Assembly (NCBI RefSeq): GCF_002174305.1
Contig: NZ_MIJB01000003.1
Coordinates: forward strand, 1 to 64,000
Origin: Aeromicrobium sp. PE09-221
Lineage (GTDB): Bacteria > Actinomycetota > Actinomycetes > Propionibacteriales > Nocardioidaceae
DNA: 64,000 nucleotides
Direction of reading: 5' to 3'
In this document: piece after piece, positions 24,765 to 33,049 of the stretch
Numbering within the stretch: position 1 is the first letter of the stretch
How the letters are laid out: every line of letters starts with the position of its first letter
Position numbers and translations under genes: made by a program
Notes under the pieces: model-generated
The model's database searches: none
Seen by the model: only the letters and a program-made list of their open reading frames with translations
Told to the model about the DNA's origin: nothing

Positions 24765-26009
24765 TCACCGCGGATGACGTGACCGAGCGACGGCGAGGCG
24801 AGCCTTCAACAGGGCACGGCTGGGATGGGGTGCCGAGCCCATGGCCCGTAGGCCCGCCTCGATGACCTCGCCGTCGTGGGGGACGAGCTCGCTGTATCGC
24901 ACGACGGCCACCGGGTTCGGATCGGCGAGCAGCGCCTCACGTATCGCGACCGCGACGACCTCGCCCAGCTCCATCAACACCGGGGAGTCGGTCCCGGGCA
25001 TCAGGTCACCACCGTAGGCGTGGACCGCCTCGCTGACCCGTCCGGCCCGGAGCAGGTCGAGCACGGTCTCGACATCGGTCTGCACGGGCATCATCAGCCG
25101 GTACGGCCGCGACGCCAACTGCCCGGCGAGAGCGCTGCGCAGGTGTGAGACCTCGACCTTCAAGGTGGAGAGCGTGACCGCGGCATCGCCGTAGAGCAGC
25201 GCGTGCAGCTGGTCGAGACTGAGGCCGTCGGGGTGCAGCGCGAGCAGGGCGAGGATCTCGGTCTGCCGCCGGCTGAGCAGCAGTCGCGTCCCGTCCAGCC
25301 GCACCGCGACGGCGCCGAGCAGGGTGAGATCCAGCCCCGGCTCTCCGAGCTCCGGCTCGTCCGCGGCGGCAGGAGCACCGCGCACCGGCAGAGCGGACTC
25401 GACGAGCCGGGCGAGCACCCGCGCCGTGGCCAGCCCGATCGGATGGGTGCGGTCCCAGGTCGTCGAGAGATCGATGACCCCGAGCTGCTCCCCCGTGACG
25501 GGGTCGTGCACCGGGGCCGCCCAGCACACCCAGTTGTGCACCATCGGCGCATAGTGCTCAGCGCTGAACACCATGCTCGGGGCGCCGAGCCGATTGGCCA
25601 GGTCGAGCGCATTGGTGCCGACGGAGCTGTCGTCCCAGCGACCCGCCGGAACGAAGTTGACGCTCTCGGCCTTGCGACGCATGACGCGACCCCCGTAGGT
25701 CCACAGGATCCGGCTCTCGGGATCGGTGATCGCGACGACGAGGTCGCCGTCCTCCGCGGTGCGGCGGAGCTCGGCCTCGATCCGTTCCACCGCGGCCTGC
25801 AGAGGCGACTCGCGCCAGTAGGCCAGCGCTTCGCCCTCGTCGGACAACGGCGCTTCCCCGATCCGGTCGACGGCGGCCCGCTCGGAGCGCCGCCAGCTGC
25901 TCAGGATCTCGGGCCGCACCAGGTCTTCGGCCGCGTCGCCCTGCTCGACGAAGGACGTCCAGGCGCGCATCGCCCGCACGCGCATCGCCTGAAGCTCCGC
26001 CTGCTCCAT
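24765..26009 (-). CDS. GAF-domain transcriptional regulator with C-terminal winged helix and BTAD-like region
   Basis: This 414-residue protein begins with the segment typical of AcoR-like regulators (RPEILSSWRRSERAAVDRIG). A GAF domain follows (SVNFVPAGRWDDSSVGTNAL, MVHNWVCWAAPVHDPVTGEQ). There is no sigma-54 AAA domain. Instead the C-terminus has a winged-helix part (LTLLGAVAVRLDGTRLLLSR, LSTLKVEVSHLRSALAGQL) and a helical tail resembling the activation region of SARP/BTAD regulators. It lies on the same strand directly upstream of the cox operon, so control of that operon in response to a small ligand is likely. Confidence 0.8.
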   Translation of the reverse strand: MEQAELQAMRVRAMRAWTSFVEQGDAAEDLVRPEILSSWRRSERAAVDRIGEAPLSDEGEALAYWRESPLQAAVERIEAELRRTAEDGDLVVAITDPESRILWTYGGRVMRRKAESVNFVPAGRWDDSSVGTNALDLANRLGAPSMVFSAEHYAPMVHNWVCWAAPVHDPVTGEQLGVIDLSTTWDRTHPIGLATARVLARLVESALPVRGAPAAADEPELGEPGLDLTLLGAVAVRLDGTRLLLSRRQTEILALLALHPDGLSLDQLHALLYGDAAVTLSTLKVEVSHLRSALAGQLASRPYRLMMPVQTDVETVLDLLRAGRVSEAVHAYGGDLMPGTDSPVLMELGEVVAVAIREALLADPNPVAVVRYSELVPHDGEVIEAGLRAMGSAPHPSRALLKARLAVARSRHPR

Positions 26010-26031
26010 GGATCAACTCTAGCCAGATGTG

Positions 26032-26077
26032 GCCAGTTGTGGCCGGTTTCGATCCCCTGGGATGGGCCACAACTGGC
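26032..26077. promoter_or_regulatory. 13-bp-arm palindrome upstream of the GAF regulator gene
   Basis: GCCAGTTGTGGCC (26032-26044) and GGCCACAACTGGC (26065-26077) are perfect inverted arms 20 bp apart, and a third partial copy, AGATGTGGCC, precedes the left arm. The site lies 23 bp upstream of the regulator start, between that gene and the end of the flavoprotein gene. An operator or a terminator are both possible. Confidence 0.55.
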
Positions 26078-26103
26078 GAGATCTGGGACGGAGTCGCGCG
26101 AGG

Positions 26104-27690
26104 CTAGCCCAGCAGGATGCCGGGGTTGAGGATGCCGGCCGGGTCGAGCTCGCGCTTGGCCCCGGCGAGCGCCGCGGCGAAGAGGTCGGGACGCTGGCGG
26201 TCGTACCAAGGCCGGTGGTCACGGCCGACCGCGTGATGGTGCGTGATCGTGCCGCCCGCCGTGTTGATCGCCTCGCTCACCGCGGCCTTGATCTCGTCCC
26301 ACTGCTCGACCGTGCTACCCCACGTGCCCGCGGCGTAGATCCCGAAGTAGGGGGCGGGTCCGTCGGGGTAGACGTGCGTGAACCGGCAGGTGACCACGCC
26401 GGGCAGTCCGAGCGAGCGCATCGCCGCCTCCGCGGCGGTCGTGACCGCGGCGCGTAACTCGTCGTAGCGATCCCAGGTGCACGCGGTCTCGAAGGTCTCG
26501 ACGATCATGGACCGCGCCGCGAGCGCGTCGCGCTGGTAGGGCATGCGCAGGAAGGCCGATCGCCAGGCATCCGATGCTCCGCTGCGGGCGACTGCGTCGG
26601 CGCTGCCGGTGTAGCGCGGTGGCTCGGCGAGGACGCCGCCCTGGTCCCGGCAGATCTCGACCGCACGCTCCATCCACGGCTCCAGCGGATGGTCGGCGGA
26701 TTCGAAGCCCAGCACGAGGATCGCCGAGGACGCACCCGCGTTGATGGTCGCCTCGGTTGCGTCGAGGAAGCGACAGTTCGCCGGTTGCAGTCCAGACTGG
26801 GTGATCGCGCGCACCGCCCGCACACCGGCGGCCTCGTCGGCGAAGGAGACGGTGGCAGCGGCACGCCAGCGCGGGCGTTCCCGTATCCGCATCCAGGCCC
26901 GCGTCACGATGCCGAGCGCGCCCTCGGACCCGAGGATCAGCCGATCCGGTGAGGGCCCCGCTCCCGACCCCGGCAGCCGTCTCGACTCCATCGTGCCGCT
27001 GGGCGTGACGGTCCGGATCGACTCGACGAGGTCGTCGATGTGCGTGGACCCGGTGGCGAAGTGGCCGCCCGCACGAGTCGCGATCCACCCGCCGAGGGTC
27101 GAGAACTCGAAAGACTGCGGATAGAAGCGCAGGGTGTGGCCGTGGGGGCGCAGCTGCGCCTCCAGCGCCGGACCGAGCACCCCGGCCTCGATCAGCGCCG
27201 ACTGGCTGGTGTCGTCGACCTCGAGCACCCGCGACATCGTCCGCAGGTCGAGGCTCACCGCTCCCGCATCGTGGTCGAAGCGCGGTTCCACGCCTCCGAC
27301 CACCGAGGTCCCTCCGCCGAAGGGCACCACGGCGATGCCCGCCTCGGAACACCAGTCCAGCAGCGCGACCACATCCTCCTCGCTCCGCGGCCGGGCGACG
27401 AGATCCGGCACGTGCTCGACCTGCCCGAGCAGGGCCCGCACCACATCACGGAAGGCCTGGCCGTGCGCGTGCGCCAGCCGGTCGACATGATCATCGGAAC
27501 AGAGGTGTGCGAGGCTCGCCGGAGCCTCGACCCGCGAGGCCGGCACGGCGATGCTGCGCGGCTCCGGAGGCTCATGTGCAGTCAGATCGGCTCCGGGAAG
27601 GAGCTGAGCGACGGTCGCCGCCAGGTCGTCGGCATCGGACCGACTCAAGGCGTCCTCGGTCGTCCCCCATCCCCACCACGAGCGGCCCAT
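26104..27690 (-). CDS. FAD-binding oxidase, alkyldihydroxyacetonephosphate-synthase-like
   Basis: This 528-residue flavoprotein has a PCMH-type FAD-binding domain (VVPFGGGTSVVGGVEPRF, TLGGWIATRAGGHFATGSTH) and the cap and C-terminal domain of alkyl-DHAP synthases (CRFTHVYPDGPAPYFGIYAA, ITHHHAVGRDHRPWYDRQRP with a His cluster). That family forms ether lipids in eukaryotes; bacterial members are poorly characterised and may oxidise hydroxy acids. The ATG at 27690 follows AGGAGG. It is divergent from a TetR gene, which probably regulates it. Confidence 0.88.
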   Translation of the reverse strand: MGRSWWGWGTTEDALSRSDADDLAATVAQLLPGADLTAHEPPEPRSIAVPASRVEAPASLAHLCSDDHVDRLAHAHGQAFRDVVRALLGQVEHVPDLVARPRSEEDVVALLDWCSEAGIAVVPFGGGTSVVGGVEPRFDHDAGAVSLDLRTMSRVLEVDDTSQSALIEAGVLGPALEAQLRPHGHTLRFYPQSFEFSTLGGWIATRAGGHFATGSTHIDDLVESIRTVTPSGTMESRRLPGSGAGPSPDRLILGSEGALGIVTRAWMRIRERPRWRAAATVSFADEAAGVRAVRAITQSGLQPANCRFLDATEATINAGASSAILVLGFESADHPLEPWMERAVEICRDQGGVLAEPPRYTGSADAVARSGASDAWRSAFLRMPYQRDALAARSMIVETFETACTWDRYDELRAAVTTAAEAAMRSLGLPGVVTCRFTHVYPDGPAPYFGIYAAGTWGSTVEQWDEIKAAVSEAINTAGGTITHHHAVGRDHRPWYDRQRPDLFAAALAGAKRELDPAGILNPGILLG

Positions 27691-27705
27691 CGCCCACCTC
27701 CTGAT

Positions 27706-27749
27706 CTGACACATGAGTAAGTTACGTAGGCGTCAGTCCACCGTAGACT
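27706..27749. promoter_or_regulatory. divergent control region with TAGACT -10 box
   Basis: TAGACT at 27744-27749 lies 6 bp before the TetR ATG, giving a near-leaderless transcript. Upstream, CTGAC (27706) and GTCAG (27732-27736) frame a dyad around GTTACGTAGG that could be the TetR operator shared with the flavoprotein gene. The dyad is imperfect, so this part is tentative. Confidence 0.45.
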
Positions 27750-27755
27750 GGCGTC

Positions 27756-28349
27756 ATGCGCAAGCCCCCTCCTCCACGTGTGGGCACGAAGGGCGTCCCT
27801 AGGGCCGACCGGGAGGCCGAGATCCTCGATGCGGCCTGTCGCGAGTTCGGCGAGCAGGGCTACCGGCACGCATCCGTCGCCCGAATCGCCGCCGCCTGTG
27901 AGATCTCGCGGGCCCTGGTCTACGAATACTTCGGATCGCGCGACGGGCTGCACGCGGCCTGCGCCCGCTTCATCGGCGATCCGCTGGTGGCCGCCGTCAC
28001 CGCCGCGCAGACCAGCGCGGACCCTGATGAGCGCGCCCGGGCGACGATCACCGCGATCCTGACTCGCCTGGAGGAGCGCCGCTTCGACTGGCAGGTGATC
28101 TACGACCCGACCGTCCCGCCGGATGCCGCCGGCCACGATCTCCTCCAGGACTATCGCGCGGCACTGAACCGCCTGGGAGCCGAGGGGGTGCGCGCCGTGA
28201 GCGACACCACCGACGATCTGGACCTCAGTCTGCTGACCCAGCTCTGGTATGGAACCGTCACGTCGACCATCGCGTGGTGGCAACGCCATCCCGAGGAGAC
28301 CGCCGCCTCGCTCGCCGAGCGGTGGCAACGGCTCCTCGCGATGCGGTGA
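27756..28349 (+). CDS. TetR family transcriptional regulator
   Basis: This 197-residue protein has an N-terminal helix-turn-helix (ILDAACREFGEQGYRHASVA, then ISRALVYEYFGSRDGLHAAC) and a ligand domain of normal length. TetR proteins usually repress a neighbouring divergent gene, here the FAD-binding oxidase. The ligand is unknown. Downstream genes for DUF202 proteins follow on the same strand after 63 bp and may be separate. Confidence 0.9.
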   Translation: MRKPPPPRVGTKGVPRADREAEILDAACREFGEQGYRHASVARIAAACEISRALVYEYFGSRDGLHAACARFIGDPLVAAVTAAQTSADPDERARATITAILTRLEERRFDWQVIYDPTVPPDAAGHDLLQDYRAALNRLGAEGVRAVSDTTDDLDLSLLTQLWYGTVTSTIAWWQRHPEETAASLAERWQRLLAMR

Positions 28350-28412
28350 CGGGGAGAGGCCCCATCGTCACCGCTCCCGGACCGCACGGGTCGTCGCAGC
28401 TAAGGTGGCAGC

Positions 28413-28787
28413 GTGAGTGCTGACGAGGGTCGCGGACGCATCGCGCGTTGGATGCTCCCCGGGGGTACGGAGCCCGATCCCCGGTTCACGCTCGCCAACG
28501 AACGCACCTTCCTGGCCTGGATCCGCACGGCGCTCGCCTTCATCGCGGCGGGCGTCGCCCTCGAGGCCTTCGGCGGCGACCTCTTCCACGACGACCTCCG
28601 GCTGGCGGCCTCTCTCACCGCCGTGGTCATCGGCCTCGTCATAGCGGTGACATCGCTCTTCCGCTGGCGCCGGGTCGAATCGAGCCTGCGGCACCAGACA
28701 CCCCTGCCGTGGCCGGCTCTGTTGCCGCTCTTGGCACTCGGCACCGCCCTCGCGGCCGGTGTGGTGCTCGGCCTGGTCCTCGCCTGA
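28413..28787 (+). CDS. DUF202 (YidH-like) membrane protein
   Basis: This 124-residue protein has three hydrophobic segments (TALAFIAAGVALEAF, ASLTAVVIGLVIAV and LALGTALAAGVVLGLVLA), preceded by the DUF202 signature FTLANERTFLAWIRT. Its molecular role is unknown. The GTG start is preceded by a TAAGGT -10-like box. The next gene encodes a second, shorter DUF202 protein 13 bp downstream, a common pairing. Confidence 0.88.
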   Translation: MSADEGRGRIARWMLPGGTEPDPRFTLANERTFLAWIRTALAFIAAGVALEAFGGDLFHDDLRLAASLTAVVIGLVIAVTSLFRWRRVESSLRHQTPLPWPALLPLLALGTALAAGVVLGLVLA

Positions 28788-28800
28788 CGGTGATGGTGAG

Positions 28801-29094
28801 ATGACCGCGGAGACACAGCCAGAGCGCACCACGCTCGCCTGGTCGCGCACCACGCTGGCGCTGCTCATGGTGAGCGCCCTCTTCCTGCGATGGCTGCCGA
28901 CCGCCGGCTGGATCGCCATCCTCCCGGTGGTGGTGAGCGCCCTTTTCGCGCTCGCGATCGTGACAGCGCGGCGGCGCGAGCCGATGCCGCTGATCGAGAC
29001 GGCGGCCGACCTCGCCATCGCCCGCATCACGCTGACCACCTTCGCGACCGCGCTGCTCGCGGTGACCGCCCTCGTCACCGTGTCGTTCGCCTGA
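28801..29094 (+). CDS. short DUF202 membrane protein
   Basis: This 97-residue protein carries the same family signature (QPERTTLAWSRTTLALL) and three hydrophobic segments, ending LLAVTALVTVSFA. The ATG at 28801 gives the natural N-terminus just before the signature; a GTG at 28759 is less likely. It forms an operon with the longer DUF202 gene. The two may assemble as a heteromeric membrane protein, which is inference. Confidence 0.86.
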   Translation: MTAETQPERTTLAWSRTTLALLMVSALFLRWLPTAGWIAILPVVVSALFALAIVTARRREPMPLIETAADLAIARITLTTFATALLAVTALVTVSFA

Positions 29095-29124
29095 CCGCTG
29101 GCCCTCCCCGACTGGACCGCAATG

Positions 29125-29141
29125 TGACATCATCGATGTCA
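29125..29141. promoter_or_regulatory. 17-bp palindrome touching the hydrolase start codon
   Basis: TGACATC ATC GATGTCA is a perfect dyad with 7-bp arms. Its last base is the A of the ATG at 29141. A repressor bound here would block the start directly. No matching site was seen elsewhere in the window. Confidence 0.5.
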
Positions 29142-30028
29142 TGGTCAACCCACCCGCCTTGAGCGACGTCACCCACCGCGACGTGCTGGTCGGCGAGGTC
29201 CGGCTGCATATCGCCGAGGCCGGCACCGAGCATGCGGGGCCCACCCTGGTGCTCGTACACGGCTGGCCGCAACACTGGTGGATCTGGCGTGAGGTCCTCC
29301 CTCGATTGGCGCAGCGGCATCACGTGGTAGCCGTGGACCTGCGCGGACACGGCTGGAGCGAAGCGGTGTCGCCCGAGGCCGGAGCCTACGACAAGCGCGT
29401 CATCGCCCGCGAGCTGCTCGAGCTGTGCGACGTGCTCGAATTGGACCGGCCCGTGCTCGTCGGGCACGACTGGGGCGGGTGGGTGTCGTTGCTCGCCGCC
29501 TCCATCGCACCCGGACGAGTGCGCGGTGTGGTCGCGACCGCGATCATCGCCCCTTGGGCGCCGATCCCGTGGCGCGACCTATGGCGCTTCGGTTATCAAC
29601 TCATCGCCGGCGGACCGCTCGGCTACGCCGCCCACCGACGGTTCAAACAGCGCTTCCTGCGTCTGGTCTTCAAGCTCGGCGCAGGCGGTGGCCGCCGGCT
29701 GACCACCGATGAGAAGAAGGTCTATCTGACCCGCTACCGCGACCCGGCCCGCGTACGGGCCGGCGTCGCCATGTATCGACAGTTCCTCCTCCATGAGATG
29801 CCCGATCTCCGGCGCGGCCTCTACACGAGCCGGCCGCCCGCCGATCTCCCGGTGCTGCTGCTGCCGGGGCGCGACGATGCCGTGCTGACGCCGCGCCTCG
29901 TGCGCCGTGCCGAGGGACCCTCCGTCGAGGTGAGGACGATCGAGAACGCGGGGCACTGGGTGCCCGAACAGCGGCCGGACGCGCTGGCCGAGCAGATCGA
30001 GGGTTTCGTCGCGGCCCTGGCAGACTGA
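29141..30028 (+). CDS. alpha/beta hydrolase, epoxide-hydrolase-like
   Basis: This 295-residue alpha/beta hydrolase has VLVHGWPQHWWIWREVLPRL as the HGxP oxyanion segment and VLVGHDWGGWVSLLAA as the nucleophile elbow, with Asp rather than Ser as nucleophile. This is the pattern of epoxide hydrolases and haloalkane dehalogenases. The C-terminal ENAGHWVPEQRPDAL carries the catalytic His. A cap domain lies between (residues of about 130-220). It would hydrolyse an epoxide or halide of unknown identity. The palindrome over its start suggests dedicated regulation. Confidence 0.88.
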   Translation: MVNPPALSDVTHRDVLVGEVRLHIAEAGTEHAGPTLVLVHGWPQHWWIWREVLPRLAQRHHVVAVDLRGHGWSEAVSPEAGAYDKRVIARELLELCDVLELDRPVLVGHDWGGWVSLLAASIAPGRVRGVVATAIIAPWAPIPWRDLWRFGYQLIAGGPLGYAAHRRFKQRFLRLVFKLGAGGGRRLTTDEKKVYLTRYRDPARVRAGVAMYRQFLLHEMPDLRRGLYTSRPPADLPVLLLPGRDDAVLTPRLVRRAEGPSVEVRTIENAGHWVPEQRPDALAEQIEGFVAALAD

Positions 30029-30032
30029 GCGG

Positions 30033-31085
30033 GTGCTGTCGCCCGGCGTCTGGATCCCCCTCGCAGTCGCCATCGGGCTGTTCACGGTCAGTGTCGTGCG
30101 GGAACCGCGGCGTCTGCGCCCCGCCCTGTACCTGCTGATCGCCGTCCAGCTGGGCGTCCTCTCCCTCCTGGGAGATGTCCTCGACCTCGCGTCGCGCTGG
30201 GGTGATGACCTCACCGCCGCATGGATCCTGCTCGGGCTGCTGCTCGTCGGCGTCCTGACGGTGAGCATCCTCGGGGTGTTCCTGGTGGTGAACGGGGTGA
30301 CGATGCTTCGCCGGGAGGGGCGCGGCCCAGCCACGTTCGTCTCCCTCGCACTGGGTCTGGTGGTCGTGGGCTATGTCGCCCTCGCGGCGACCGCCGTGTC
30401 GGGGACCGCGCCGCGGGCGATCGCGTGGACCTTCTTCCTCGGTCTCCCGTTGCTCTATCTCGGCTGGGTCTTCACGGCCTTCCTGCTGTACTCCTCGATC
30501 TATCTGTGGTGGAACCGTCGCTGGGGAAGGCCGGTTGACGCGGTGATCGCCCTGGGCGCGGGGTTACGCCGCGGCGAGGAGATCACCCCGCTGCTCGCAT
30601 CCCGGCTCGACCGAGCCCGGGTCGTTGCCGAGCGCTCTCGCTCCGCGGGTCGAGATCCGGTCATCGTCGTCTCGGGGGGACAGGGCCCCGACGAGCGCAT
30701 CAGTGAGGCCGAGGCGATGGCGCGCTATCTGTCGGACCAGGGGGTTCCGGAGACTCACCTGCTGCGCGAGGACCGATCGACAACGACCGAGGAGAATCTC
30801 GCCTTCTCCGCCCGTGTCCTCGCCGACCGGGCGCCCCGACGGGTCGCGGTAGTGACGAATAACTACCACGCCTTCCGTGCCGCCACGCTGATGCGCGGCG
30901 CGGGCCTGCCCGGCTACGCGGTCGGATCGCCCACCGCGCGGTACTTCTGGCCGAGTGCGACGGTCCGGGAGTATCTAGCTCTCTTGCGCGATCATCGCTG
31001 GATCAACGGCGTCATCCTCGCGGTGCTCTCGCTGCCGATGTTGTGGTCGATCGGCTACGCCCTGCTCGACGGCGTCCGCAGGTGA
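30033..31085 (+). CDS. YdcF/DUF218 family membrane protein
   Basis: This 350-residue protein has four to five N-terminal hydrophobic segments (for example ALYLLIAVQLGVLSLLG and FLGLPLLYLGWVFTAFLLYS) and a C-terminal DUF218 domain (VDAVIALGAGLRRGEE, VIVVSGGQGPDERISEAEAM, DRSTTTEENLAFSA, VVTNNYHAFRA). DUF218 proteins include SanA and ElyC, which affect envelope integrity. The domain probably lies outside or at the membrane. The GTG start is 5 bp after the hydrolase stop, so the two genes form an operon. Confidence 0.9.
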   Translation: MLSPGVWIPLAVAIGLFTVSVVREPRRLRPALYLLIAVQLGVLSLLGDVLDLASRWGDDLTAAWILLGLLLVGVLTVSILGVFLVVNGVTMLRREGRGPATFVSLALGLVVVGYVALAATAVSGTAPRAIAWTFFLGLPLLYLGWVFTAFLLYSSIYLWWNRRWGRPVDAVIALGAGLRRGEEITPLLASRLDRARVVAERSRSAGRDPVIVVSGGQGPDERISEAEAMARYLSDQGVPETHLLREDRSTTTEENLAFSARVLADRAPRRVAVVTNNYHAFRAATLMRGAGLPGYAVGSPTARYFWPSATVREYLALLRDHRWINGVILAVLSLPMLWSIGYALLDGVRR

Positions 31086-31110
31086 AGTCTCCCGCACCGC
31101 GCGCCCGCGG

Positions 31111-31192
31111 GCGGTGACTTACGCACCTCTCGAGCTCGTCGGCGGTGGGCTACGCACCTCTCGACCCGATTGAGAGGTGCGTAGGTCACCGC
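31111..31192. repeat. intergenic repeat family B, second locus, three units
   Basis: GCGGTGACTTACGCACCTCT at 31111 and GCGGTGGGCTACGCACCTCT at 31142 are direct units. GAGAGGTGCGTAGGTCACCG at 31172 is inverted, so the last two can form a long hairpin. The sequence is the same word as at 3.4 kb. It lies between ydcF and the adenosine deaminase gene. Confidence 0.8.
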
Positions 31193-31244
31193 AGCCACGT
31201 GCGGGATCACGACCGACCGTGTGGGCCGGTGCGATGATGAGACG

Positions 31245-32255
31245 GTGAGCCTCGACTCCTTCATCGCCGGCCTGCCGAAGGCCGAGCTGCACGTCCATCA
31301 CGTGGGCTCGGCGTCACCGCGCGCCGTCGCCGAGTTGGCCGCCCGCCATGCCGGCGACACTCCGGTGCCGACTGACCCGGGACAGCTCGCCGAGTACTTC
31401 ACCTTCACCGATTTCGCGCATTTCATCGAGGTGTACCTCTCGGTCGTCGACCTGCTGCGCACCCCCGAGGACATCTGGACCCTGACCTACGAGGTCGCCC
31501 GCGATCTCGTCGGCCAGAACGTGCGCTACGCCGAGCTGACGATGACGCCGTACACCTCCATCGTGCGGGGCATCGCAGCCGAGGCCTATGTCGAGGCGAT
31601 CGAGGACGCCCGACGTACTGCCGAGCGCGACCTCGGCCTGACGCTGCGCTGGTGCTTCGACATCCCCGGCGAGTCCGGCATCGAGGCCGCCGATGTCACC
31701 CTCGACACCGCGCTGCGGCTCCGGCCCGAGGGGCTCGTCTCGTTCGGCCTGGGAGGTCCGGAGATCGGCGTGCCGCGACCCCAGTTCGCCCCGCACTTCG
31801 AGCAGGCGGTGGCCGTCGGACTCCACTCCGTCCCGCATGCGGGTGAGTCCACCGGCCCGGAGACGATCTGGGACGCGGTCCGACACCTGCGCGCCGAGCG
31901 CATCGGCCACGGGATCACGGCGGCCGAGGACCCGGAGTTGCTGGCGCATCTCACCGAGAACCACATCGTGCTCGAGGTCTGCCCGACATCCAATGTGCGC
32001 ACGCGCTCCACGCCCTCACTCGACGAGCATCCGCTCCCGGCGATCGTCGCCGCAGGCGTGCCGGTCACCATCAACTCCGACGACCCGCCGATGTTCGAGA
32101 CGACGCTGAACCATGAGTACGCCATCGCCGCGGACCTGCTCGGATTGGACCGGCGCGGGATCGCCGACCTCGCGCGCGCCGCGGTCGAGGCGAGCTTCGC
32201 ACCCGAGGAGGTCCGGTCGGGACTCCTGCACGAGATCGCGTCCTACGCGGGTTGA
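31245..32255 (+). CDS. add: adenosine deaminase
   Basis: This 336-residue TIM-barrel metallo-deaminase converts adenosine to inosine (or a related amino-purine). KAELHVHHVGSAS carries the first metal His pair in place of the usual HxHxxG. VGLHSVPHAGESTG gives the His and substrate loop, ERIGHGI the next His, and TINSDDPPMFETTLNHEY the catalytic Asp pair. The GTG at 31245 (VSLDSFIAGLPKAEL) begins exactly at the conserved N-terminus. Related deaminases of adenine or other purines are possible, because HVHHVG is slightly unusual. Confidence 0.88.
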   Translation: MSLDSFIAGLPKAELHVHHVGSASPRAVAELAARHAGDTPVPTDPGQLAEYFTFTDFAHFIEVYLSVVDLLRTPEDIWTLTYEVARDLVGQNVRYAELTMTPYTSIVRGIAAEAYVEAIEDARRTAERDLGLTLRWCFDIPGESGIEAADVTLDTALRLRPEGLVSFGLGGPEIGVPRPQFAPHFEQAVAVGLHSVPHAGESTGPETIWDAVRHLRAERIGHGITAAEDPELLAHLTENHIVLEVCPTSNVRTRSTPSLDEHPLPAIVAAGVPVTINSDDPPMFETTLNHEYAIAADLLGLDRRGIADLARAAVEASFAPEEVRSGLLHEIASYAG

Positions 32256-33046
32256 TGACCCGCCTGCAGTGGTACACGCTGACGATCGCCGCGTTCGCGC
32301 TGGTGGCCTGCGGCGGGGAGGAACAGGGCGTCGGCGCTCTGCGGGGCGGCGTGGTCGACTACCAGCTCGGCGGCGCCTACGAGCCGGACGACGAGGTCAC
32401 GATCGTGGTCCGCGATCGCACCGACGAGCCCGACCCGTCGCGCTACTCGATCTGCTATGTCAATGCCTTCCAGACCCAACCGGACGAGCGCGACACGATC
32501 GCACGGGAGCATCCCCAGCTGCTGCTGACCGGGCCCGATGGACCGGTGACCGACCCGGACTGGCCCGATGAGCAGCTCTTCGACCTGTCCACGTCCGAGC
32601 TGCGGAATGAGGTGCTCGGGATCGTCGAGCCGTGGATCGCCGGATGCGCCGAGGACGGCTTCGCGGCGGTCGAGGCCGACAACCTGGATGCCTGGACCCG
32701 CTCGCAGGGTCTCTACACGCGTGAGGATGCCGAGGCCTTCTCCGAACGGCTCACGGAGCTGGCCCATGAGCACGGGCTCGCGATCGGCCAGAAGAATGCC
32801 GCGGAGGTCGACGGGCCCTCGCTCGGCTTCGACTTCGCCGTCACCGAGGAGTGCGCCGTCTTCGACGAATGCCGCACCTTCTCCGATCTCTACGGCGAGC
32901 GGGTCATCGAGATCGAGTACACCGATAACGGCCGCGAGGCCTTCGTCGAGGCCTGCCGCGACCGCTATGACGAACACCCGATCACTCTGTGCGACCGCGA
33001 CCTGGTGCGGGCCGGCGAGAAGGGCCACGTCTTCGAGACCTGCTGA
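32255..33046 (+). CDS. GH114-type (endo alpha-1,4-polygalactosaminidase) lipoprotein
   Basis: This 263-residue exported lipoprotein has a signal peptide ending in the lipobox LVAC (WYTLTIAAFALVAC), so it would be anchored to the outer face of the membrane. The rest is a GH114-like barrel: GGVVDYQLGGAYEP at the start, YSICYVNAFQTQPDERD, GFAAVEADNLDAW and IGQKNAAE, which are typical segments. The family cleaves galactosamine polymers of cell-surface or biofilm polysaccharide. The ATG shares one base with the add stop codon, so the two genes are coupled, although no functional link is obvious. Confidence 0.82.
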   Translation: MTRLQWYTLTIAAFALVACGGEEQGVGALRGGVVDYQLGGAYEPDDEVTIVVRDRTDEPDPSRYSICYVNAFQTQPDERDTIAREHPQLLLTGPDGPVTDPDWPDEQLFDLSTSELRNEVLGIVEPWIAGCAEDGFAAVEADNLDAWTRSQGLYTREDAEAFSERLTELAHEHGLAIGQKNAAEVDGPSLGFDFAVTEECAVFDECRTFSDLYGERVIEIEYTDNGREAFVEACRDRYDEHPITLCDRDLVRAGEKGHVFETC

Positions 33047-33049
33047 GTG

